From positions 4,564,685 to 4,628,684 of the forward strand of contig NW_017804353.1 in NCBI RefSeq assembly GCF_001625305.1: a stretch of 64,000 bases of DNA. The letters run 5' to 3'. Of the stretch, positions 42,301-54,300 are shown in pieces. The stretch comes from Branchiostoma belcheri (lineage: Eukaryota > Chordata > Leptocardii > Amphioxiformes > Branchiostomatidae). A program made the position numbers and the translations under genes. The notes below the pieces were generated by a model that worked only from the letters and a program-made list of their open reading frames with translations, was not told the origin of the DNA and ran no database searches. Within the stretch, counting starts at the first letter, position 1. Every line of letters begins with the position of its first letter.

Positions 42301-45300
42301 TTTTTTTTTTTTATGGAGGAAAGCCCACACAAAATGCCAGGTATGATGAGGTTGACATGGTTGGCTTGAACCCACAGTTAAGTGCCAATTATTTAAGTAT
42401 CAACAGGAAAACAACTGGTTTGCCACAGGGTTCAGTTTAGTCCAAATATAACTTAATCCTGAAAGTAACTGATTATACCTTGTGGAAAAAAATCCCTGCA
42501 GGCCCCATTTGCTATAATTCAGTTTTATGGTTTGTATGTTTAACCAGAGGTGTCATTCAGACTGTTATTTTTGGGTAAGACCTTGACTTTCAATGGGCCC
42601 TGACCTGGATTCAGCTGAACACAGTTGGTCTTTTGCTAATGATAGATATTATATTTTCAAATTTCATGAAAACTAATAGGTAAAATCAGGTTGTAAAGAT
42701 TTGGTCCCAATAATCTCTTCATTCAGTATCCATTTCATGTTTGTATTGTGTCCTTAACCTTGGTGAAACAGCTGGAAAATTGGTCCATGTGTGATAAGAG
42801 TTGTTTTGACAATGAGAATTCCAATTATATTGATGTCTAAATCCATAGTCCAGATGTGTGTCTAAAGCCATAGTGTCACAATTCATAATGTGTTTTCAAC
42901 TTTGCTGGGAGGGGCATTATCATGAAAGAAAAAATATATTCATTTTCTTCTTTTCTTCCTGATTTTTTTTGTCTTAAACCAAAAAAAACCTTATCAATGG
43001 TATAGTCCTGTTGATCTGATTCTATGAGCTGTAATAAACGTATTTGCCTCAATTTTAATGTCTTGTAACAATTAGTTCCAAAGAAGAAGGCTTACTCACT
43101 GTCCCTAGTAGGAGTGGTTTGGATTAGGGCAGGGGAAAAGTTATGGCATCTCACATACCACAGAAAGAGATTATTGAAGTGCATATGCCAAACAGATGGC
43201 CCAGCATCTGACAGAAGCATTTTGGAAATTTCACACAACTTTTGTGATATTGTACACCAGAATTTAGAGATTTTTTGTGTGAATGAATGGACATTTCCAC
43301 ATAAGCATGACTGGTTTAAAGGTATGTACATGACCAAAAAAAAGAAATGTCAGCAGAAAAATTAGTAAAGAAGTTTTTACACAGTTACCATTCTGACACA
43401 ACCTCTCCCTACTATTTGCACATAATGACTTTTTGTACTTTTGCAGGATTCAGAAACAACAGATAACAGAATATCAGGCAGCACAACAAGAAGACCCAGA
43501 AAAAAGACAAAGGTAACAGGTGTCTCTTGTCAAAGTCACTGTCGAATCAAAGTCTGTTTCTCTGGCAATTGTCATGAAGGTAGAAAAACAGATGTAGACA
43601 TTTGACTGTGACCATGCTGAACATATGTGTACTTGTACTTTGAAATAGGACAATCTAACTTGACATATGCATGTAGCTGCTGACATACATTTTGTACTTG
43701 TAAGAATACAATATAATACAATACAATACAATACAATACAATGCATGCACATTCTAGTAAGTGGACAGGGAGAGGGTTAAGGCCACACTATCTTGATTTC
43801 TTATGAGGACATTGACCCCTCATGCAAATTACAATTGCAAGGTGCTTACGCCCTGCGAGAATCTGTTACAAATTGAGAAATTATTAGATAAGCCTATTTT
43901 TAATGTTGTCAAACAGTAGCTTGAAAGCTCATCTGTACATGTATTTGTTGTTGTCCTATACTTTAATAGTTGCCATGAATCTCTTCATTTTCAAAATTCA
44001 GGCACTTTGGCCGTCATTCTTAAAATCAAATTTGTGTGACAGACTATGGCTTTAACTTTAAGCTAATATGAAACAGCATTGATAGTTAATCTTCATATCA
44101 GTGAACTAGATCTGAGGTTGATCAGTGATTCATCACACTCATTCCATCCAACACACTGCAACATGCACATAACACAAGGCAGCTTTGGAAAAAGCACCTC
44201 CAGCCTTTCTAGATCAAGTTTTATTGTTCTAGGGTTTATTGGCTAATCTGTACCATTGCCAGTTCTTGATAAGCAACGGAAGTGGGAAAACTTGTGCTGC
44301 CCGTCTGCTTCTCACAACAGGCAAGACGGATAAACTGAAGTGACTTTCCCACTCATGCAAATCAGGGTCAGAGAAAGTCAAAGTTCTAGAAAGTAAAACC
44401 TGTTAGTTATGAATCATACCACCTCCCACAACCTCCTTGGTTGGAGGTATGTATGGAGACTTGGCCAATGCTGGGATAGGAATCTGTTACATAGATTGTA
44501 TTTAGGAAAATTGACCACTTTGGTCCGTGCAGTTCAACATTTTATCTAATATGAGTAATAAAAAAATTGCACGGATAATGAGAAAGAGTTGTACAAGAAA
44601 GTTGAGGTCAAAAATGGCAAGAAAAGATCCAATTTCCCTTACACAGCCAATTGATTGACATTAATGATTGACATTGCACAGTTGACCCACTTGGCAAAAG
44701 ATTATGTAGCACCCACCTGTTCTCATCATTTGCCAACTGTCAACAATGTTCTATTCTCTGCCAAATGTTGGCATCTATTTTACAAGTCATACTTTGCCAA
44801 GCAGAGCATTTGTAAGGGCAGTGTCAGACATGTTTCGGAACACGAAGTAGGTAGCATTCACCATAGATGCAACAGGCTGTGGGCAAGGTTAAAACAGATC
44901 AACTTATTTATAAGATGTGAGGAAAATTGCCATTGGAATGGAAGCATGCCATTCATTCAATAAAGTTTGTTAAGAATTAGTCACATTTCCCTAAGTATTC
45001 ATATAGTACCTTGGTACTTGATGCTTGGTCACCTGAGTTGAAAATTTAATGTGATTTTATGGGGAAAATAATTTTGAGTCCTCATCATATGCTGGTAAAC
45101 CGGTAACATTAAAAATCTGACCATATTGTTCTCTTTTTGATCAGGTGAAATCTGACTACAATTTTATCTCAGGTGCTTCTGCTGCCCAAAGATTGGTAAG
45201 ATGAGCAAATTTCTTATTACCTATGGTGAATTTTTTCTTGTTGATATGCATTTCTGCCTTCTACCACACTGAAAAGCAAAACAATTTTGTAGATTTGCCA

Positions 45301-48300
45301 TTTGACATGGTTTGCATGAACAACTGTATGAAATGTGCCTGATGTGCATGAAATGTAGAAAGAAAGAAAGAAAACAACCCTTCCATTTTACATACTTGTT
45401 TGTTTGTACATTAAACAGTATTGTTTTGTGGTTTTGTTAGTGTATTTAGTAATCTGCATTTTGTAGTTTATTTCTTTATTACCCACCTACATACATGTGC
45501 ATTTTGTAGTTTGGTTAGTTTCCTACATTCCATTTCATGTCTGTTTCCCTATATGTGCAGCCAGCTGCTAACTCCAAGCTCTCATCTCTCATACTGAAAA
45601 ATATCACGGTAGGTAGAAAATCTCGTATCACTACATTCCAAGACCTTTGTGTTTTTATTGTTTCACAATTCTTAGTCGTAGTATAATTCCAGAGATAAAT
45701 GTGTTATCATGATATTCTGTACTGGAGATAGTTTTAATTTTTTTGTACACGATTGTAGAATTGCTTGAGAAATAATAGTACAGGGTACATTATATTGGGG
45801 TGGGGAGGAACTGGACTTACTTGAAGACTTTCTTTGCACTCTCAGAAAAGGCCCTACACTTAAATTACTTGGGTCCCTCCTGTCAAAAATGTGTGTGCAA
45901 ATAAAATTCAACATGACCACACCTTGACTTGGTCAAATACCTTTCTTGCTCTATGGCTTTGCAAGTTATAAACTACAACATGATCAAAAGTATTGCCACC
46001 TGGTTAGACCAAGATTCGTGCAACCTTTGCAACCTTTATAAACTTGAGAAAAATGTATGTCAGACATACTGTACTGTGGGTATATATATATATATGTTAT
46101 GAAGTTGTAAAGTACCAACTGAAGGTGTCAAAATACAAAATGTGTTTTGTGAGTGTGTGATCTGAGAAAGTCATGAAGTAGACTTTGGTTTCATAATCAT
46201 GCTAAATTCGTGGAATACATTGAAACAACACATTCTGTGACCTACAATTTGAAAGTAAACCCTATGTCATGGTATAATTTTACAACATAGCAGACATATA
46301 GTAGAACATTACAATTGTAATGAAAAAGAGAAATACAAAAAAAAAATACACAAGGAGATGTAGATTAAGGGGGCTGTAGTCATGGGTGCGAGTTAAAGTG
46401 TGCTAAGTCGTGCTTCGTTCACATTCTAATTAGATCCTTCGTGATCCACCAGGCCCAGGGACAGTCCGAGCCAGGCATCACCTACAGTGCAGCGCAACAA
46501 GCCGGACATGTGAGTAGCCTGCAGCATCCGTCATATCATCTATGGGGGCCTGCATACCCTTTTTTATAAGGCGTAATCAGGCCTTTTTAGTCTTCATAAT
46601 CTGTAGGCAGCCTTCCCAAAAGTCAACGTAATTTGTAATTATAGTACATTACCTGCAAAGTGTAAAGTCGTAATCAGCTCTGAGACTTAAACGTAATTCG
46701 TAATCAGGGGCAAAAATGTCGTGTAATTTGTAATCACTCCCCCCCCATGCAGGCCCTCATCTATGCATGATTTGCCAGATATGTGGTAATTTCCTTGCCT
46801 CTAGTTATCCAAGTTCCAACTCAGTTGCCTCCAAACATTTATGAGGACCCTGTCTTATCCTTGGATCGACATAGGTGGCCATTGCACAACAGCTATGTGC
46901 CAGAAGTTTTAGATGTTCTCCTGTTTGGCAAAACAATGCAAATTTCCAGCCAAGGTTGAGACAGTCTTTCCCCACAAATAACAAGGTTACAGCAACACAT
47001 TGTTATAAAAATATTGATTGCTAGAGGAGTCTGCAAACATTTGAGTTCACTTGGCAGTAGCCAGTCTGACTTGGCTCCAAAGTCTGGAAAAAGTTCAAAC
47101 TTTATTCCAAAGCTAGTAGCACTTTATCACATTGTCACAAGGTTGTGACTACTGAATCTACAGGGTATAGTGAACTTAGGGACTGATACAAAACATTGTT
47201 TCAATATGGCATCATTTGCTGTTCTTCGAATTGCTGATGTGGATGTCACTTTCCCACAGGATGTGTCAAAACTTGTCATAAAAGAGATAGGAGAAATTGT
47301 TGGAGACCCAGTTGGATCTGAGGTAAGTCTTTCCACTGTTGTTGCGAAATAAACCACCTGTTAACATCTACTTTTCCACTGCATATGATAAGGCAGAAGA
47401 AGACAGCATAATAGAGTACTTGCAAAATGACTTCCCTCTGTCAGGTGATACTTAAATATGACTTCTAGCCCTTTTAACTGCTGAGACTCTAAAACAGGCT
47501 TAATGGTATTGAACAGCAACATTTACTATAAGTTGGTTAGGAAAGCTATCTAGCCTTTCTTAAGCCCATTTATCCTTTTCCTAGTAGGTGTTTGTGTTTT
47601 TCGATTCCTGTGTCAGATTGCCTGACTTGACCATGTTTTGGTTCAGCAACTCTGATGCCTGTGAAAAATTTGCCGAGCTGACCCCATCCCAGGCACCAAA
47701 TAAAACACACATGCAACAGATAACTACAAGTTCAAAGGCGAAGCTCAAACTGACTCGGTTTCAATCAGGCAGTTAAGAAAGTTACAGGTAGTAGGTCCCT
47801 TGACTTACAGGTTCAATAATGCAGGAAGAAAGGGGTAAAAGGTTCCATACCAAGAACTAATCACTGCAAATACTCTTGTTAGATGCCTTCTGTGGTGATC
47901 ACACTTAATTTAAGATACACCTGTTACTGTATACAGCTTCTAATAATTAGCTTGCTTTTGCATTTTTATATATCTCAGCATGTAGCACAATGGTGTGCTT
48001 TTTAAAGGAGTGATAGGTTTATTAAGTTACATGCATGTATGTGTACAAAGAAAGAGTTAGTGATGCATGGAGGATGATTTCTTTCTTTTATAGAGTAACG
48101 TTGTAAACTCTTTTATAGTTGACCAGTGGTTTTATGTGCAAACACTTTCCCTGAGTGCACAGCTTCATTACAGACACAAGTAAGTTGTTTCACTGAGATT
48201 ACAAACTCTGAAGGCAGTTTTAAATTCAGTGCTGCCAGTCAGTGTAGTTCCAGACTAAATCCTCTTATCACAAAATTTGATAGCAAACATGTGAAAACAG

Positions 48301-51300
48301 CCTTCCAGAGTAAGTGATAATCTAGTGAGAGGGCAGTTAACGTGGACAGGTCTGTCACTCAGGAATGCAAGACGAATGATGAAAGTAATTCCACAAATGA
48401 TGGGTCATGATCAGAAGGATATTGTCATTTCCAACTTATCTATTTAGCCTTAAACCACTCAATTTTTGTTTTCAAGGTATACGGGATACACGTCAAATAA
48501 TGTCAGTTGAGTTATGGTCTTTAATAGCCATTGAAAATTTCGGAATTGGGTTGTAGCATTTTGTCTTCAGGGCAAAATAGATTGAGCAGTATTGTTATTA
48601 CTCAGTTTGTATACTTGTGAAGATGAAGAAGGGGGCGTGTTACCTTGTATTGTTCATAGCTCTTTTCATCTTTGAGAAGGCACATTGTAATTGTTGGAAT
48701 GTAAATTTGGGCCTTGAGGAATTGCCATTCGCATCAGTTACCCAAGGATTACAAGGTGCATTAAAAACTTGATTGAACCTGGAATTAAGTGGGATAACGC
48801 AATTTTTGGGGTGTAACTATAAACTATAACCTATCAATGTCCACCAAAATGATTGTAAAATGTTGAAAGGAGCCATTCCAAAAAGCTGCTCTTGGCTTTG
48901 AGACAGAAAACAAAGATACAGATCGCTCTGTTACAACCCTGAGGCTTGGAGATGTGCCAAAGTCATGACTGGTAAATAAATTGTTGTTAAGGGCCTGGAG
49001 GGAAGGCTAACATAGCCGTGGTCCAGGCTGCTAACAGCCTTTGTCAGAGGGTCATCATGGGTAAGTCCTGTCTCCTGGACAATGTCATTGAGGTTAAAGT
49101 GTTCCAGGATTCTACCTACAGGCTATGCGGCCTTTTCTTTACTCCATAACTAGAAGGACGTGGAAAAAAGTTGTTCTAAGTAGTTGAAGCTGTGTACAGA
49201 AGGAACTTGTTCAAAATTTACAGGTATGGATGTCAGATTTATTGTATCGTACTGTGTGGGAAACTTGATTAACATTACATGTGCATCTGTTTACATTTTC
49301 TAGTTTTACATTATGTATCTTTACATATCTTGATTAAAGACCAGGATATTACAAGATTTTCCAAAGGCTAAGGGAAAAGCAAACATTAAGAAAAGCTTTG
49401 GGTTATCAAAGTTCAAGTTCACCTGCAATAATGATGTATCCTGCTACTGAAACCACAGCAAAAGCTAATCTCTGTATCTGTATCTAAGGATGGTGAATCC
49501 CTCAGGGCATTGATTAAATCCGAGACAGATGAAGCAAGGACATTCAGAGAAAAATGGCTGTATCAGTTACATAGTCAACTTCGGGTCAAGATTATTCATA
49601 AACAAGTGGATCATTGAATGTCTTGGCTGGGCCAGAGCGACACGAGGTCAATGCTGAAGGTCACTGTCTTGACCAGGGTACCTTAAACCCGAGCCTGGTG
49701 TCATCCTTCTAAAATGGTCCCTGGCAAAACTTCTTGCAACGATGCCAGAGAATTGTTTATCGGTGTTCCTGCCCTGCTGTATGACGTACATGTACTTATG
49801 CGTAGGTGTCTTCTACCTGTTTCTTATCTATAACTGCTGGTGAATGTTTGCGTGTCTTGCATGTTCTTAAGTGCTAATCTAATGCATGTGATGAATGCTA
49901 ATTTGCCTAGGGAACCTAACAACATTTTATCCAGTGTCAGGCTTCGAAGGTGTTGCTAAGATACTAAGATTGGACTATTTTGGTTCGAGTTATTGTTGGA
50001 TAAATCAAATAATGAGGACAGAATGATGTGAAATTTGTCGTCAGACAAAGTTGACCACACAGTTAATGCTTTAATTGAACTGGTCTGCTGTTGAAGTGCA
50101 GAGTAGGAATTCACTCTTCGATTGTTGGTCTCAGAATTCCATTCTTCTATTGCTGATAATTCTTTTATGATTGGGTCTTGATTGGGGCATAAACATTTTG
50201 TTTTAATACAATGTAATTATTTCTTTGTATGTCCAATTGATTGACATCATTGCAGTACAAAACTATTTCACTCTCAATGTCATGTCTCATTACTTTCAGT
50301 TCTTTAGAAAGTAATGACTATGTTTCAGTTTTCAGATCTTTTTTAAGGTACAGTGCACTGGTTATGATACCTGTTGATCTGATGCGCATATGTCTGAAGT
50401 TAGACTTAGGGCTATGAAGAGAAAATTTGTGATCATTCCTTCCAATTCTAGACTGACCATGTTTTCACATAGCTCTGAGCTCAGGTCAGTTTCCAAGTAG
50501 CTCCAGGCATCAGACTTAAAAACTTGCAGGCTTTGGATCAGGGACCATGTAATTATTCCCATGTGATGATAATTTTTAAAAGCTTAAGTTCTAATCTCAC
50601 TATAATGAAACAATTTTTTGTGGGTCAACATATGAAGTCAATAATAAGATTAAAGTAAAATGTTCTGAATGCCCATCCTCCCTCTATGTCATGAATGAAT
50701 GGACAAACTTTATCCCACAATTGTACAAGGTACAAAATTTGGTTAATAATTTTTGGTAGCTGTAAATTTTCCAGGCCAACTGATGTTTAGGCCACACCAA
50801 TCAATTCTATCTTGCAAAAACAAAAAAGATTCAGGTTCTGAATCAACTCCAGATTGACGTATGTTGACGTCATGGCCCCTATCGTAGATTTTGGGGCTAT
50901 CAGAGGATGCCTAGGTTTGTTTTAACTTTTTTTCATTGTCGACCCATATTTTTTCTGAAAAAACAACAACAACAACAACAAGAAATCAAATCGGTGTGGC
51001 CTAATCCTACTTTTAAATGTTGTAATGTACATTTCTCTCCCAAGTCCCCAGGATGGGATCTGCAGCAGAACTACACACTGGACACGAACACGACCTCAGG
51101 TGACGTCCCCGGCGGAGCGCTCTACAACCTTCTGAACCAAACAACACGAAACATAGTCACAAGGACTCGCAACGGTACCACGAGTATACCAGGTAGTATT
51201 CCGTCTGTTACGTTTGAAACTAACCCTGACGTAGAGGAGGGAGTAGGTGTGTTTGACACAGAAGGGGATCCGACGGACGGACATGTTTCGATTTTCGAGG

Positions 51301-54300
51301 AACAAGTAGCACCTCCGCCTCAGTTCCCAGCAGGCCAGGTCGACTTGGACCCTGGAAATGGAGACAGTGTTCTCTTGGCTCCAGGAACTGGAGAGGGCGT
51401 GGTATCGGTTGGCAGTTTCCCAGCTGGCCAGGTACCAGTAGTTGATGATGAGACGGTTGTATCTGCTGTAGAAGTAGAGTCAAATGGCAGTGTCATAGAG
51501 AGCAGTATTCCCTTTACTCCAGGTGAGGTAGCACAGCCGCAGCCGCCGTCAGTTGTCACGGGCGGCGCCTCCAGCGAACCGGTAGACATCGATGGCGGAT
51601 TCAGAGTCTTACCGAATGGCACCATTGTTGGATACGGTTTCGTAGAACCCAATGGCTACCTGGTGGACGCAGAAGGAAGCAGAGTCATTGGACCAGACGG
51701 CAATCCCATCCCGGTACCAATCGAAGGCCCAGAAGGACAGCCGCAGCCCCCTGCAGTTATCACCGGCGGCGCCTCTGGTGAACCGGTCGACATCAACGGT
51801 GGCTTCAGTGTCTTACCAAACGGAACCCTCGTCGGGAACGGGTACGTAAATCCTAATGGTTTTCTGGTGGAGGGGGATGGCAGCCGAGTCGTGGGACCGG
51901 ACGGGAATCCCATCGCAGTACCGGTGGAAGGACCCGACGGACAGCCCTACAGACCAGAGGAGTATCCAATGGTCATAGGACCGGACGGAGGCCCTGTGAT
52001 CGGTCCGGATGGCTACCCTCTCATACATCCCGTCGATCCAACAGGTCAAGTCGGCCCAGACGGGTATCCAGTTGGACCAGACGGGTATCCAGTTGGACCG
52101 GACGGATATCCAGTTGGGCCAGACGGGTATCCAGTTGGACCGGACGGGTATCCAGTTGGACCAGATGGATATCCAGTTGGACCGGACGCCTCTCTTGTTG
52201 GTCCGGATGGTTATCCATTATACCCCACACAGGTTGGCGTGCCGCCGGTGGTGCCTAGCTACCCCGGTGGCATGCCTGCTCCAGGTGCTCACGGGTACGG
52301 TGGCAGGGCTGACCCGCCGGGGTTTGTGGCACCAGGCCCAGGAGCAGGACCCAGGATCCCACCAGGAGCCAGGCCAGGGGTGAGTAGCATGGTAAAACAA
52401 AGGGAGAAGAAGCAAAACTTATAATGGGTGTGTTTACTTATACTTATGTTTTTAAAGGGAAAAAGTTGCACTTGAAGGATTGGAAGGAAATTGTATTGTA
52501 CATTGTGTAAGTGAGAAAAACTGAATGGAAAGAAACTTTTACATCAAATAGATTACATATATGTCTAACATTGAGTACATGTACAATGTATATGATGTTT
52601 GACATACAACTAAGATGTCTTTCACTAAAGCCCAAAAAACTTGACATTCTGTTGGCAGCTCTCCAGAGAAGAGTACATCTCACTGTTGGAGGGAAGCTGG
52701 GTACCGGTCAGTAGGGCTTCAACTTAATATTATCTGTTTCAATATGTGTGACTGCATATGGGTAGATTTCTGTAGACTTCGCTAGATATCCAATGATGCC
52801 AATCGATAAATCATGATAATGCAAACTGATCATTTGCAACAGTTGCTTTGTGTTCAAGGTATTTGTGTAGTGTTTGCTGGTATTACATGTAGTATCTAAC
52901 CATACCCTGTAGTATACATTTGTGCATACTACTACTAATACGTGACATCTGTTTCATCTACAAAATTAATGCCAAATGACACACATGTACCATATGTTGT
53001 ATTTATGACAGAGATCACTAAAAACACTTGTGCTCAGACATACATGTGAAGTGTGTTAATAAAGTACTAAGTAGTATTTGTACTAAATACTAATGGGTAT
53101 GTTAGAGTTTGTTTTGCAGATAGCCCAGTGATGATGAGCATGATAGCAGTGATTTCAGATGAAGACTATGATACTCACAATACTGTATTAGATTCTGTTT
53201 TCCACTTCATCCATAAGTTAACTTAATATTGGCCTAAAATCACATACTGAAAGGTTAAGGGAATAGATTCAGTTTTTGTATGATTGTACAAGTCATGTAT
53301 CTCTAACTCCAACGTAACTATTAGCTGTCTTTTCTTGAATGTTACTTTTAACAACCAACTAACTAGGAGTTACTTTGTTGCAAAGTTTTGAAATTATGAT
53401 GTTTCTGTTGTTTGACTTGTTTGTTTCCTTGATGTACATGTCCAGGGTCCTCGGGGGATGCCAGGAGAACCAGGGCCACAGGGACTGAGAGGAGTCAGGG
53501 TAAGTAAGATGACATAGCAACTGCCTGCCATACATGATAGACCTTAGGCATATCCAGATATCTTTGTACTCCATATGAACTTCAAAGAGGGACTTGTCTG
53601 GTCAGTCCTACTTCAATGATCTTGTTTGGCTATTGATAAGGTGCTGCAATAACTTGATATTCAAATTACAAAACATTATACGAATATAAGAAGTTCAACA
53701 TAAGTACATCAAGGTTTGCAGCAAAAAATGATGTGGTAGTCTAAAGAGTTATTTTTTGCTATCCCCAGGGTCCACGAGGACAACGTGGAAGGCAGGGAGA
53801 GAGGGGACCTCCCGGACCTCCGGTGGGTTTTAGGTCAACAAGTTTACATGGACAAAATGACACTTTTCATGCACTATTCACTGACTATTATACTTTCCCT
53901 GTGATATAAATTTGATACATGTAGTTTGAGGTGAACCCAAGCTTTTGAGTGGGGCCACCAACTAGGTGAAATAAAAGTCCAGACAGATAAACAAACAACC
54001 AACCAATATGCAAGAAATATGGAATATAACAGAAAGAAATATTTTATGTATTTCACAGGGCCCACAGGGCATGATGGGTGCAGGAGGCATTTCAGGGAGA
54101 CCAGGGAGGAAGGGACCTGCTGGCAAACGTGGGTCACCTGGTGACCCGGGAGAGAGAGGGCAGGAGGTGGGCAACATCAGTGCATGTTGGATCCTGGTAG
54201 ACCACGGAACTGTATATCTCAAACTGTTGGTACAGGCTTGGGCAGAGATGCATGATATACATGTATTTAATAAGTCACAGGTGGTTTACATCTTGTAAAA

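Noticed and set aside
50907-51044. N-terminal extension of the exon 11 open frame (start codon at 50907)
   Set aside because: Reads through the AAC microsatellite and a polypyrimidine tract; the acceptor at 51044 restores frame with exon 10, so this part is intron.
51096-52471. Several long minus-strand and frame-shifted plus-strand open frames over exon 11
   Set aside because: They mirror the GC-rich, repeat-bearing coding exon; the 21-bp repeat keeps every frame open. Only the plus frame joins the upstream and downstream exons and has N-propeptide-like content.
52380-53445. Possible missed Gly-X-Y exons between exon 11 and exon 12
   Set aside because: No AG|GGN followed by two or more Gly-X-Y triplets and a donor found; the phase-0 join is already consistent.
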